From the NCBI GenBank assembly GCA_030704615.1, contig CM060733.1, positions 10,724,001 through 10,788,000 on the forward strand: a DNA stretch of 64,000 nt. Reading direction: 5' to 3'. This DNA is from Takakia lepidozioides. Taxonomy: Eukaryota > Streptophyta > Takakiopsida > Takakiales > Takakiaceae. A model generated the notes under the pieces. It had not been told where the DNA came from. It did no database searches and was given only the letters and a program-made list of their open reading frames with translations. Below are positions 1-10,811 of the stretch, piece by piece (the first letter of the stretch is position 1; each line of letters starts with the position of its first letter). The position numbers and the translations under genes were made by a program.

Positions 1-320
1 ACACAATTTAAGCACACAATCCTAGAAAGTTATATCACAATAGTGATAAGGAAAGTGAACATAATGGAATCCCACCACTCATGAACCACTCAATTACATA
101 AACTAAGTTAAACCAAGGGCGCCCTTGCTAAGGGAATCCACCCAACAAAGCCCTCACCACACTCCCTCTCAATACCTAGAGCTATGGAGGTGAGAGAGGC
201 TCATGGAGGCTCAACTACAAGAAGATGAGCCTCCTCCATCCTCACAAGGGGAAAACCTATCCCCATGTCCCAAGTGAGGCTCAACACCTCACTTGGCATG
301 TGAGACCAAATGAAGTCCCA
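1..320 (-). repeat. Probable 3' LTR piece of a Ty3/gypsy element (window-truncated)
   Basis: Positions 41-320 reappear as a near-identical direct repeat at 13,862-14,143. Both copies stop at the same dinucleotide CA (319-320 and 14,142-14,143) and then diverge. Read on the minus strand the repeat therefore begins TGGGACTTC, as an LTR should (TG...CA rule), and here it follows directly on the gypsy pol remnant, where a 3' LTR is expected. The other end of this copy lies outside the window, so the full LTR length cannot be measured. The assignment as an LTR is inference from placement and ends; the repeat itself is seen directly. Confidence 0.6.
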
Positions 321-1333
321 TCCTGGCACCATCTCCTCTTCGTCTCACCATGCCAACGAGCTCCTGTATCATCAAGCTCACTTGTGCATGGATTGCGACT
401 CAATCCATCCGCATCCCGGTTGACTATTCCGGCTCGATGCACTACCTAGAAGTCGTACTCTTGAAGCAGAAGTGCCCACCGTGCAAGCTTCTCTATCAGC
501 TTGTCTGACTCCATCAACCATTTCAATGGTTGGTGATCCGTGACAAGGGTGAAGAGATTGCCATAGAGGTAGCATCTAAAATGTGCCACTGCCCATACTA
601 CAGCTAGACAATCCCCTTCATAATATCTATATTTCGCCTCAGCGTCATTGTTCGAGCGGCTAGCATATGCCACTACGAACTCTCTTCCCTCATCATCCAC
701 CTGTGTGAGCACTGCTCCAATCCCCAGCATACTCCAATCCGTATGTAGCTGGAAAGGCCGCCCCCGAATAGAGTGCCTCAAAATAGGTGCAGCAGTCAAT
801 CGAGCCTTGAGTTCCTCAAAGGCTTCCTCCCGCTCCTCCTCCCACTGCCACTTATGACCCACCTTGGTCAACTTGGTAAGAGCCTTCGCAATGCTGCTAA
901 ATCCCTTAACAAACCGACAATAGTAGTTTGCCGACCCCATGAAAGCACGAACTCTGCTTACATCTATGGGGCGTGGAATGCGTGCAATGGCCTCCACCTT
1001 TGTCTGTTGAACACCCAATCCTCCAGGGTATATCATATGACCCAGATACTCAATCTTATCATGGAAGAACTTGCATTTTCCAGGGTGCAGTTTCAATCCA
1101 TGCGCCCTTAAGCGCTCAAACACCACCTGAAGTTATCTCTCATGCTCCTCAACCGTGACATTAAAGATGATGATGTCAACAATGTAGCACCGGACGAAGT
1201 CTAGCCCTGCAAGAATCTTATCCATGACCCTCTGAACTCCCCTACATGGGAACTCCCTTAAGTCCCACATAGCTCTCATCCAATCCCTGGGCATGACCCT
1301 CGATCTCATCCATACTAGTACCCTGTAGTGCAC
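321..1333 (-). pseudogene. Ty3/gypsy reverse transcriptase-RNase H remnant
   Basis: On the minus strand, 1,333-1,133 encodes the end of the RT fingers/palm with QRVMDKILAGLDF followed by CYIVDIIIF, where active elements have YIDDI. 1,126-446 encodes the RT thumb/connection (GLKLHPGKCKFF, YLGHMI) and a Ty3-type RNase H domain (FQLHTDWS, AYASRS, VTDHQPLKWL). The reading frame changes between the two blocks, and a stop codon interrupts the block that continues below 446 (VVHRAGIVNRDADGLS). Upstream RT, protease and integrase are not seen here. The second catalytic aspartate triad position is altered (YIVD), so the enzyme is dead. Continuity with the gag piece at 10.2-10.5 kb on the same strand is inferred. 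Confidence 0.85.
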
Positions 1334-1459
1334 TCATCCCCTCTGTGTGGGCCATGTTCTTCATGAGGGATTATCAACCATGCTCCTTGGCGTAGTTGTA
1401 CTCTACTTGAGATGGCTTTCTCTTGAACGCGTGTTGCTACACATGCCACAAATTAAAGT

Positions 1460-2265
1460 CAGTTCTTCGCGATGATGGAGCCAGAAAGAAGAAATAACAA
1501 AATCCATAGGGAAGTACGACTTACAAATCGCAAGATAAAACCCTTGGATCCGCCGGCACCCGACTTGTGTGTGGATTCGTGCTTGTCAAGGCGGACTGTT
1601 GTTGCTTCGCGTGCCCGGTCAAATTTGGCCTTGTTTGCGGCATCAACCTCTCCTGCAATGAGTGCATCCCATGATACCTATGCACCCCCTCCCAACAATT
1701 AGTGAATTACACACATACGTTGCATCGAATCCACCTCATTAATGCACATGTGACAAATGGAAGGTGACATGATTCAGGATTTGCCAACCTGTGTAATTCC
1801 ATAAGGTGGTTTGGGTATGGCCCCCTTTTCCATTGCCCTCCGAATGATCTGTCTGGCACGGTACCTCCTGTCCTTCAAGTTTCGCCCCACCATCTCCATC
1901 ACCCTTGTGTCACTCCAATTGCCCGGAAACCGGCGGTCTAACTCACGGGCATACGCCCGCTTCGCGCCAAAGTGCTGATCAGCCCACTCGATGTGCAAAG
2001 AGAACCACCTCAATGCGAGTTCGAAGGTTGGCTTCTTCATAGCCTCCCAGAATGCACCGCAGGGGTCACCATGGCGATTCACCTCCACCGGTGGCACCAC
2101 GATCTTTGCCAACTCCACGTCCTGTATCGCCAAGGCCATCTCATCATCTCCCTTCTTTGTAGCCTCCTTCTCTTGCTCCTTTGTCTGCCCTCCCCCGCAT
2201 GCAATGCATTTTCTAGGATGAAATACCCCACGCCCCCCACATGTAATCATCCCATTAGCACACAT
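1460..2265 (-). pseudogene. Transposon accessory protein fragment, possibly Ptta/En-Spm-like
   Basis: A 163-residue minus-strand reading frame (2,265-1,774) begins with a CxxCG-type cysteine cluster and a K/E-rich stretch. It then reads FWEAMKKPTFELALRWF and ends RQIIRRAMEKGAIPKPPYGI. Farther down (about 1,690-1,480) another minus-strand stretch encodes AANKAKFDRAREATTVRL. The pattern 'short basic helix, PxPPxGI, then NKAK...H.SG' resembles the Ptta/En-Spm plant transposon protein, but I recognise it only by general form. It sits inside the nested transposon block and is not expected to be a host gene. The exact family is uncertain. Confidence 0.4.
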
Positions 2266-2450
2266 AATACAACACCATTATGACTTTCCCTTTATGTAGC
2301 ATCTCCCTCATTTGGGTGTGAATGGTCAAAACCGAACGTCGCTCCTTCCACTCCTCACTCACTCCTTCCAAAACCACAATCAGATCTTGCATGAGTACTA
2401 CTCTCTAAACCCTAAACTTTGTGGAATACACTTTACATACATTGAAAAGA
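2266..2450. other. Short spacer in transposon block
   Basis: Between two minus-strand transposon fragments. No coding similarity, repeat or signal recognised. Confidence 0.4.
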
Positions 2451-2669
2451 TTAAAGAAAGTAATCTCCATGCGAGGGGGAATGGCGCTTATACCTTGCGT
2501 GGTACTTTTTTCCCTTGGACTTCATCCCGATATCGGTCTTTCTTGCCTTGGTGAGATGCGAATCCTCTTCGTAGTATAGGGTTTTATCCCATGGACATGC
2601 ATGAAAAATCTTATAGCCCATCCCCACAGAGTCCAAGACTTCGCGCGCCTCTTTCTGCGACCGTGGCAT
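2451..2669 (-). pseudogene. Inverted middle segment of a CACTA TNP2 transposase
   Basis: The minus strand reads SQKEAREVLDSVGMGYK then FHACPWDKTLYYEE. This matches the part of plant TNP2 (En/Spm, CACTA) transposases that follows the N-terminal LSxxL block (family form: EAKKLIRDLGLGYxKIHACPNDCxLYW). The following zinc-binding cysteines are degraded. The preceding segment lies at 3,278-3,770 and the following segments at 5,904 onward, both on the plus strand, so this piece is inverted relative to the rest or comes from another copy. There is no start codon of its own beyond an internal Met. Confidence 0.65.
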
Positions 2670-3277
2670 CTCTGGGTTTCAAGTGTGGAGCAATCATGCA
2701 TTCTTCATAGAGAAATATGCAAAAGTGACCCTAGAAACACACTTATTTTTTTTCCATTTTTTTTTGGTCCCATTTTTTGCATGGATGTAGTGGTGCAAAG
2801 CCCGATGTCACAAAACAAAATAGAGCTAAAAATAAAATCATTACGCCCTCAAAAACCGCAATCATATATTTTCTAAATGTAAATATTTATTTTTAAATTC
2901 GATTTAATTCAAAATTGGTGCAAGGGTGAGTGCGTCTTTGGGGGGCATTCCCCCCCCCCCCCCCCCTGCTGGATCTTTGTACAGGTGATGCATACATATC
3001 TAAGCACATGTAGGAAAAAATGAAGCTTGAGCCACATCCGTTTGTTGGGTGCAATGCATGAGAGGATTTTCTTTCACATTAATAAGCAAAATTGGTTGAT
3101 AGGGTGAATGCGTCATTGGGGGGGCAAATGATTTGTTTGGGTTTGAAACTTTGCATGCGTGTACGTGCGCACATACATGTAATTATTGAATGACATATTT
3201 GATGCACACACACATGAAGGTGTTGTTTGCATTTCGCTTATAATGAAGTGTATGGTTGCAATGACACATTATAATAT
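2670..3277. other. Non-coding transposon spacer with an 18-C tract
   Basis: AT-rich non-coding sequence with a long C run near 2,949-2,966 and a T-rich tract near 2,748-2,765. Nothing coding is recognised. Confidence 0.5.
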
Positions 3278-3770
3278 ATGTCTCTATGTTCATTTGTTCG
3301 TATCAGGACTTTGTCCATCCTTCCGGTCTTTTCTCTTGGGCACCCATCCGAAAACAATCCAAGTACATCAGGCGGGAGCTGTGGGCGAGACCCTACCCCC
3401 ACGGTACCGGACGATGATGACGATGACAGTGATAGTGACAGTGACAACAACAATGAGCATGGAATTAACCAGGAGGATGTGCAAGCCATGGAGGATCTCT
3501 TAATGCATCATGTGGGTGCTGATGCATCCCATGAAGAGGGAACCCGACCAATCGATGATCCTGAAATGACCCCCTCAAATGACATGGAGAGGGAGGCGAG
3601 AACTCCCTTGTACGAAGGGGCGAAAGTGAGTCGACTTTCAACAATCTTACTTTTGTTCAATCTTCAAATTTGATTTGGCATAAGTAATGCTGGGATGTCT
3701 GTCATAATGCGAACTATTGCAGACTATATCCTCCGCCATCACTACCGCGGTTCCCTTGTGCAGCAAAAAA
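3278..3770 (+). pseudogene. CACTA TNP2 transposase, N-terminal segment
   Basis: The frame from 3,278 encodes an acidic/serine tract (DDDDDDSDSDSDNNNEHG) and then NQEDVQAMEDLLMHHVG. It continues with TPLYEGAKVSRLSTILLLFN, the usual N-terminal block of plant TNP2 transposases. A TGA follows at about 3,672, and the same frame continues with FGISNAGMSVIMRTIADYIL to about 3,720. Homology is therefore carried through a stop codon. The next expected segment is not adjacent but appears inverted at 2,451-2,669. Confidence 0.65.
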
Positions 3771-4043
3771 ACAGACAGCTGAGACAGTGAATCTTCCCTC
3801 ATCTCTAAGCCATCGCCATCGCCTTAAAGAGCCCGCCCAGGCGGCGCTCACAGGAGCCATAAACACTCAAGGATTGGTAGCTCAAGGTATCTGCAGCACG
3901 AGCACCATCACTCCTCACAAGCCGCCATCGCACGCGCTCTCGCAGCGCAAAAAGAAAGACATTAGGGTTGCGCAGGGTTTTCCCTTGTCTGGCCCGTCAT
4001 TCATCCTTCTCAGGATGAAAAACATCCGCCAGTCTGTCCGCCC

Positions 4044-4180
4044 AACGGACGTTGTCCGTTTCTCATTCGTGGAAGATGAAAAGACATTGTGCTTTCATCC
4101 TGTCTTGTACTCAACGGATGTAGTCCGTATTTCATCTAGGTTAGATGAAAAACATAGGGGGTTTTTATACCTGTCTTGCC
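4044..4180. repeat. Two tandem copies of a ~69-bp motif
   Basis: The string AACGGAYGTWGTCCGT with downstream TTTCAT...GATGAAAA occurs at 4,044 and again at 4,113, a 69-bp spacing. Each copy contains a small palindrome (ACGGAC/GTCCGT). It may be a terminal or subterminal motif of an unidentified transposon. Confidence 0.5.
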
Positions 4181-4472
4181 CTGTATTTAGGCCCTGTCAG
4201 ATGAAGTCCATTTTTCATCCAGGTTGGATTGAAAAAGTAGAAACTGATGGGAGTTTTGCAACTCACAAGTTTTTTAGTGAAGAAATATTTCATTATGATT
4301 TTTTTTTTAATTTTTTTTGGATAAAAAAACATCTAAAATTCCCTGCAACCCAATTTTGCAATTTCTTTCAATTTCCTCAAAGATGGAAGTCGGGACAACA
4401 ATCCCATAAGCCCAGTGTCCAAAGGGAGAGAGATGGAGAGATCGGGAAACCAAAAAAATAAGAAAATGGCGT

Positions 4473-4577
4473 GGGGGGGGGGGGGGGGGGAGTGACTGAG
4501 CCCGTGGTGCTCCGCAACTGGTGGTGGTGCTCAGTCACTTCCCCCCTCCCCCGCCCCGCCCCCCCCCCCCCCCCCCC
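4473..4577. repeat. G18 / stem-loop / C-rich tract hairpin
   Basis: A run of 18 G (4,473-4,490) is followed by AGTGACTGAGC (4,491-4,501). Its exact reverse complement GCTCAGTCACT lies at 4,529-4,539. A C-rich tract (4,541-4,577), including 17 or more consecutive C, follows. The whole can fold as one long hairpin with a 27-nt loop. It lies in transposon sequence, and no function is claimed. Confidence 0.8.
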
Positions 4578-4723
4578 ACCTTTTTTCTTTTCTCTTTGTT
4601 GCCCCTCTCGAGACCCCGAGCACTTGCTGCTCTCAACCCCCGACATGCTTGGTTTTTTTTTGTTTTGATCTGGAATGTTCCTAATGAGGCCAACTTGTGG
4701 GTTTGCATGACAGGTGCCAGCTT

Positions 4724-5065
4724 ATGGGGAAAGAGAAGAAGTCCCCTGCCCCAAAGAAAGGGGCGGACAATCTGTTTGCTCTGTCGGCACGTGTGACGCG
4801 CCAGGGCGTCTCACGGCTAACCAGCCCCGTCGACAGCCGCAGCCGGACAGCTCGTCTGCCCCCCGAGGCTAGTACCCCCCCTCTTGTCCACATCTTGGAT
4901 GCGCCAGGGGCCAGCTCAGCCAACTCTCCTATTTGGGAGGTTGTTGCTGAGCCGGATGCTCAGTTGAGCACACCCCCGGCCACCAAGACGGGTGAAATGT
5001 ACCTTGGCAAGCACATCACCCGTTCGGGGCCCGGTATGGGCACCTTTTGGATGTCACCCCCATAG
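4724..5065 (+). CDS. Unidentified transposon-region open frame
   Basis: From ATG 4,724 an open frame of 113 codons begins MGKEKKSPAPKKGADN and is rich in P, S, T and A, ending at a TAG at 5,063. Related-looking P/E/G-rich coding text continues in another frame to about 5,296 (DEGGGDEEGANEVAKIAKRL). Splicing or a frameshift could connect the two. I do not recognise a family. The placement between TNP2 segments suggests part of a mobile element rather than a host gene. Confidence 0.25.
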   Translation: MGKEKKSPAPKKGADNLFALSARVTRQGVSRLTSPVDSRSRTARLPPEASTPPLVHILDAPGASSANSPIWEVVAEPDAQLSTPPATKTGEMYLGKHITRSGPGMGTFWMSPP

Positions 5066-5903
5066 CGACCCCTTCCTCCGCAGCAAAGGCTGGACTTGCC
5101 AAGGCTGGACAGCCCAACGTCAGGTTCAAGGGCCTTTGAAAGCCGCCATTGCCAGCCCATTGTTGTCGATGAGGGAGGAGGAGACGAGGAGGGGGCCAAT
5201 GAAGTGGCCAAGATAGCGAAGCGCCTCGAAGAAGTCAAGCCGGGTGAGGGCTTCTACCTGATACACATTTGGGGGGGGGGGGAGGAGGAGGTATAGGCCG
5301 GTTCGGAGCAGCCTAGCCGATCAACAACACCGCCCCCTGAGCATGAGCGGTCAGCAAAGAAGGGCCTGGACTATGGGGCGCTACCGCCGGCTATGCTCCA
5401 CATCTGGAATCTACTTCCAGTGGCGCTCCGGGAGGGGATAGAGCGGGCACATCCGGCAACGGGGACTCCTCCCACATCGGGTGACACCAGGGGCGAGTCG
5501 GACAAGCTTGCAAAGGTACAACTGTCGCACCTTGTTCCATGATTTATCCTTTCCTTTGCATGCATGATTTTCTTTGTTGTTTGTTTCTTTTTTTGAATTT
5601 GGAGGGGTTATTTGTCTTCAAGAGGCAGCAACATGGCTGGCCTTATTGGTGCATTCCAGTGGGGTTGCCAATTAGGGAGAGCACGTGGTGTTCATGAAGG
5701 GCCCGAACACCAAAGGTAAGAAGAAGAGGCCTCGATCTCCCGAGATCCCTTTTACCATCAATGAAGGGGCTGCCGAGGAGAGAGAGAGAAGGGAGAGGGA
5801 GAAAGAGAGAGAGGAAGTAGCGGGGAGGGGGAAGGAGATGGTTGTGGAGAAGGGGAAGGAAAGAAGAAGAAGAAAAAGAAGTCCCATGGAGAGAAAGGGG
5901 TGA
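5066..5903 (+). other. Low-complexity stretch inside the CACTA block
   Basis: Contains a G-run (about 5,270-5,281) and a purine-rich stretch (5,770-5,900) that reads as a K/E/R-rich frame (5,685-5,903). No domain is recognised. This may be a transposon-encoded charged linker or just simple sequence. Confidence 0.4.
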
Positions 5904-8900
5904 GTGTTACTTCCGATCATCCTGCGATTGAGGGCACAGTACCGAAGCCCCGAATTGGCTAGACTCATGAGATGGCACGCCTCGCATCGGAGCCCCCCGG
6001 GAAAGGTGCGCGGGCCACAAGATTCACAAGCATGGAGGCATATTGAAGAGATGTGGCCTTTTCTCTTGGAGGACCCACAACATGTCCACCTCGGCTTCTC
6101 CTCGGATGGGGTCAACCCATTCTCTGTCCAGTCATGTAGTCATTCCACTTGGCCGGTGACCATGGTGAATTACAACATCCCTCCGTATCTTTCAATTAAG
6201 AAAGGTTATATCATGTTGGCTGCCATTGTGCCAGGTGAGTGTACTCATTTCATGTTTATTATTGCCTTAGACTTTACATTAAACTTCTGATCTCTGACGC
6301 AATTCGTATGCAAGATTGATGAGTGACATAATCATGGAGTAAGACGTGTAATTCATTTTGTAGTATAATTTGCATATTGGTGGAGCATTGAAACAATGAT
6401 GTGAATGTCTCATAGGGAAAAAACAAGTGGCAAACATGGACACGTACTTGCGACCTCTTGTTGATGAACTTAAGGAGCTATGGAGGGGGGTCCCGGCATT
6501 GGATGCTTCACTTGACCCTATGGCCAGACAATCTTTTTAGATGAGAGGCATCTTGCTTTGGACAATGCATGATTATCCAAGTATATTATGTTCCCCATGA
6601 ACAACCCGCGTACATTTACTTGTCAATGCCGGATAATATCGATGAGGATTGGGATTGATTGAAGTAGCGGCGACAGTCTTGTGCACCGTAGTGGGGTAGA
6701 TGACATTATGGGCCATGCACATGACAACTTTTTGTTTTTGCTAATGTAGCGGGATGTGTAGTACATGACTAACTGTTTGCTCGGGGCTAAGCACCAAAGG
6801 GTACCATGCATGCTTGCATTGTGGCGATGATCTTGATGCACATAGCTCCCGCCATCTTCACAAGATGGTGTATCCCAACTACTGCAAATTTCTTCCTATG
6901 AGCCATCGATGGAGAAGAAGAGAGAAACACTTGTTTGATGGCAAAGAGGAAGTACGTCCCCCCCCTATGACACCGTCCAGGCAGTTTTGGGAGGACCGAT
7001 GGAAGGAGGCCCATGTGGGCACGAATGGTGAAGTGGACGTGCCCGACATGAAACGACTTTCAATCTTTTACGAGTTGCTATATTGGGCGGTACATATTCC
7101 ACAAAAACACTGTCAATATCCCTATGCATGCATGTGATATTGCACATTTGGTATGCGTTGCATTGTCACTTTCACGTAAAAAAAATTGTGTAAGTATTTA
7201 TGGGTGAGGATATATGTAGGACCTGAAGATTTGTCATCTTTTAGATCCCATGCATATTGAGAAGAATGTTTGCTCGTCTTTTTTTCGGGTTCTTCATGGC
7301 ACGCCGGCAAAGAAGGGAGTGGCTGCAAAAGGAGATTCTATCGGTGTTAGAAAGGAGCTTGAGGAGCAGGGTCGCATGCGCCATCTATGGGCCGAACAAA
7401 ATGGTGTGGACCCAAAGGGTGTTGTACGGTAGAAGTATAGGCGCGCACCTTGGCAATGGACAAAGGAGGAATACAAGAAAGTGATAGCCACCATAAGTGC
7501 TGTCCGAACACCAACTGGTTATGGGTCATCCCTCCGTACGAAGTTCAGCGAAGAAGACGGGGTCCATGGTTTGAAGTCTCATGATTACCACAATCTATTG
7601 CAAGACATCTTGCCCATTGCAGTACGTGGGACATTGACTCCCGAGGTTCGTGAGACAATCTATAGATTAGGAGGCTTGTTCCGGTGGATTTGCTCCAAAG
7701 AGTTGGAAGAAGCAGATTTTTCACGCATGAAGAAGGAGGCGGCGGAGGTAATGTGTATGTTGGAGATGCACCTTCCTCCCTCCTTCTTTGACATCCAAGT
7801 GCATTTGGTAGTGCATTTAGTGGAAGAGGCTTCGATTGCCGGACCCGTTCATTCTCGGTGGATGTACTTCCTTGAGCGTTATATGAAGACTTTGAAAGGA
7901 TTTGTAAGACAAATGGCGCACCCGGAGGGTAGCATGGCGGAGGGGTACACGTTGCAAGAAGCTATGTTATATTGCATAGAGTACATGGCAAGGGTGGATG
8001 AGGAAGCCCCTCGGATGTGGAAGGAAGAGGAGGATGCACGAACCAATGATATCGTTTTGCCCAAAAAATCGAAGAGGGTAAAATTGCCGACCTTGGTGAT
8101 TGAGCAAACGCATGACTTCATACTGAAGAACACCCCATCCATACATGAGTGGGAGACAAGATACAATAATCTTGTTTAGCAACGAGAGGAGGAGACGCTT
8201 GCATGGAGGCAGAACCATCCAAGGCCGGTTACTAGACGCCCACGACGAGGAGCGGGCCGCCGGAATGCTCCTTTATAAAATTTGCCCATGGAATTGCAGC
8301 CTCTAAGTTCATTCCAACACTGGCTTCGGACTTCAGTTTATGACGTCGTTGCTCAAGGAGAGGTGGTTTCAGATTTGGTGCAAGACATTGCAAGGGACCC
8401 CTCTCAATTCGCGACCTCATACATGGTGGTTTAGGTTCACGGTCGGCATTTCCGCATTCGTGCTCTTGACATGAAGCGCAAAACAACCTTTGATTCTGGC
8501 TTGTGTGCCACATATTGGCAAGACTCCATGTGGGGCAAAGAAGATACACGACCTGCTATGAGCAAATTTGAGTACATTGGAGAGCTTGAGAGCATACTCC
8601 AACTTCAATATACAAGGTACCGGTCTCTTCTCTTCAAGGGAAGGTGGTTCCAGCCACATCTTGTGGGGCCCTCCGCAACGCTAGTGTAAGATGATTGTGG
8701 TTTCATGCGCGTCAATGCAGATAGGCTCAACCCTACTCATCGTCCCTCCGATGAGCCTTTTTCACGGCCTTCAGACATGGAACAAGTTTTCTTTTCCGAT
8801 GACAAAACAAGAGGGGGGAATTGGAAGGTGGTTGTGCATGCTCAGTCAAGAGGAAGACGTATCTATCATGGTCTCGGATCTCCATAGGGTGAGGCAATTG

Positions 8901-9190
8901 CGGTGGACGGAGAGACTGGTCATAATGATGTTGATGATGGAGGTTGGGTAGAGGGGATAAAAAAGGATGATGACGCCTCGGACAATGCATCCTGGACCCT
9001 ATATGATGAAGCTCTAGATACGGATGTTGGAGACGGAGACGAAGACAAGGCCATTGACAACGAGGTGGAGGATGATTTGGAGGTGCATTTTGAGGGCCGG
9101 GCCATTTATGACGATGACTCCGATGACCAAGAAGACTTGCAGCTTGATGAGGATGAAGAGGCTCCAGATGATGATGTTCAAGTTGATTAG
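5904..9190 (+). pseudogene. CACTA (En/Spm) TNP2-type transposase, main body
   Basis: Plant TNP2 blocks appear in order. 5,925-6,235: LARLMRWHA, WPFLLEDPQHVHLGFSSDGVNPF, VNYNIPPYLSIKKGYIML. 6,440-6,600: TYLRPLVDELKELW and, after a frame change, RGILLWTMHDYP. 6,785-7,080: STKGYHACLHCG, FLPMSHRWRRREKHLFDGKE. 7,220-7,430: KICHLLDPMHIEKNV. 7,481-8,179 is an intact 232-codon stretch with the DUF4218 region (SHDYHNLLQDILPIAVRG, FDIQVHLVVHLVEEA, RWMYFLERYMKTLKGFVR). 8,471-8,890 is the DUF4216 region (FDSGLCATYWQ, LLFKGRWFQPH, EQVFFSDDK). The tail to 9,190 is strongly acidic. Several frame changes may be introns (e.g. the break at 6,235 and 6,416) but others look like decay. The element supplies transposase for CACTA DNA transposition; this copy is probably inactive. 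Confidence 0.85.
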
Positions 9191-9479
9191 ACACAAAATC
9201 AAAGCTACATAACAATTCTCGCACCGAACTGGACCCATCCCTTCGATTGATTGTACATGTACATGCATATTGTACTTTATTTGTATGATTCATCAAATAT
9301 GGCTGTGGCTGGTAGTCTTTCAAGAAAGAAGGTAGAGGCAATGAATATGTTGGAGGAATACATACAGATGTGACCAGTATCAAGAGAATTATCAAAATGA
9401 ATGTCACAATCTACAAGAAGGTCCACAACAACAAGCTAAACCATAAAGAAAAACAAACACCCTACCCCATTACCATATG

Positions 9480-9860
9480 GAAAAAAAGAAAAACTAAGAA
9501 CCCCCAAAAGCCCTAAACCTAAACCTAGAAAGCCCTGCCGTCGCTGCCTGCGACCCCTACGCGTCGCAAACTACGACGTGTTTTTTTGGATTTATGAGGC
9601 AAGGGGTCGCAAACGGCGACGGCCAACCGTCGCCAACTGCGACCTGTTTTTTTGAATGGATTTATGAGGCCGGGGGTTGAAAATGGCGACGGCCAGCCAT
9701 CGCAAACTGTGACCCGTTTTTTTTTTTTTTTTTTTTTTGCAACAATAGGGCAGTCGAGCAGTTTGCGACTTCCGGCCGTCGCAGGGGCCTTTTGCCCTTC
9801 ATGCCACCATGCGACGGCCCGACGTCGCAAGAAAGGGCTTTGATGAAAGAAATGGCAAGA

Positions 9861-9906
<46 letters not shown>

Positions 9907-10171
9907 CCGGCGTGCGACGACCGGCCAACGCCAGAAAGGGCTGCCTTCTGCCCTTCGCTGGGGGCGACGCTTGGGCGTCGCACGGAAGGGCTGCCATTTG
10001 CCCTTCATCACTCCGTGCGACGGCCTCGGCGCCAGGTGGCGACCCGCGGGGTTTGGGCTGCGACGGCCGACGTCGCAAACACGCTCCGCGGGGTGGTTGG
10101 CGTCGCACGCTCGGCGCCGCACGGGGCGTGGGGGCGCGGCTGGCGTCGCAAAACCCCCCATTTGTGTAGTG
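9480..10171 (+). mobile_element. CACTA subterminal repeats and right terminus
   Basis: The stretch is packed with short direct and inverted GTCGCA / TGCGAC units, typical of the subterminal repeats bound by CACTA transposase. It ends at 10,171 with CCCCCCATTTGTGTAGTG, whose reverse complement starts CACTACACAAATGGGGGG, the CACTA-type terminal inverted repeat. The same terminus, slightly varied, bounds the element at 14,227-15,324. Poly-T runs of 22 nt (9,717-9,738) and 41 nt (9,866-9,906) lie inside. I could not find the matching left end upstream of 9,480. Confidence 0.75.
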
Positions 10172-10517
10172 CCTCAAAGTGTTGAAACAACCCCTTCCAC
10201 GCCATAAAAGACGTAAACAGTTGTGGATTGCGCATCTGCTGCAAATCACACCAACTATCAAACTCCTGTAAAAAATCATCAAGCTCGATGGTGCCCACAG
10301 CGCCAGAGTACCGACGTGGCCTCTTGGTAGCTCCATACATTTCCTCCATCGTATCCCACAACAATGGCACGAAAATAGCTTGCACCTGCGGCGTGGATCT
10401 CTCAGAGTCTGAATCAGAACCCTCCTCAAAAGACACAGAAGGTGAAGGTGGCCTAAACCGCACACCTCGTCTCGTGTATCCACTAGTATCGCTAGTGCTC
10501 ATACCGGCACTCAGCAA
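10172..10517 (-). pseudogene. Ty3/gypsy gag start, cut by CACTA terminus
   Basis: Minus-strand frame from ATG 10,517: MLSAGMSTSDTSGYTRRG, then FVPLLWDTMEEM, then VGTIELDDFLQEFDSW and FTSFMAWKGLF. The arrangement (short polar leader, then 'Y.G....DDFL.EF..WC') is that of retrotransposon gag N-termini. The homology stops at the CACTA terminus at 10,171, indicating that a CACTA element inserted into gag. Same strand as the RT/RNase H remnant at 321-1,333. Family assignment is by general resemblance. Confidence 0.55.
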
Positions 10518-10811
10518 CTAGTGACACCTCCATGATGAAAACTCACAACGGGGGTTGCTATTCCATATGCACAGGTTGATCATGTTATCTTCCTGTCATT
10601 TGATTTATCTATGTAATAGTTTGTACATAGATCTCTACTGCATTTCATAGATCCCTTTACCGGAATGCAAGTTCGACGTGCACTTCAGCACTATCAAATT
10701 TCATCATATTAGTAAGATCAACCCTTATGAGTATTGTGGCATGTTATGTACACACAGGGTGACTATCTTTATCTCATTAGTGTTTCATTTCATTAGTGTT
10801 TCAAGTCTGAA

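Noticed and set aside
3787-4461. 224-codon open frame
   Set aside because: Runs through a tandem repeat and AT-rich tract in the transposon block; no family likeness.
4377-4646. Glycine/proline-rich open frames on both strands
   Set aside because: Created by the G and C homopolymer runs.
8733-9407. 224-codon minus-strand open frame
   Set aside because: It is antisense to the acidic tail of the TNP2 transposase; its proline/histidine-rich content mirrors the D/E codons on the other strand.
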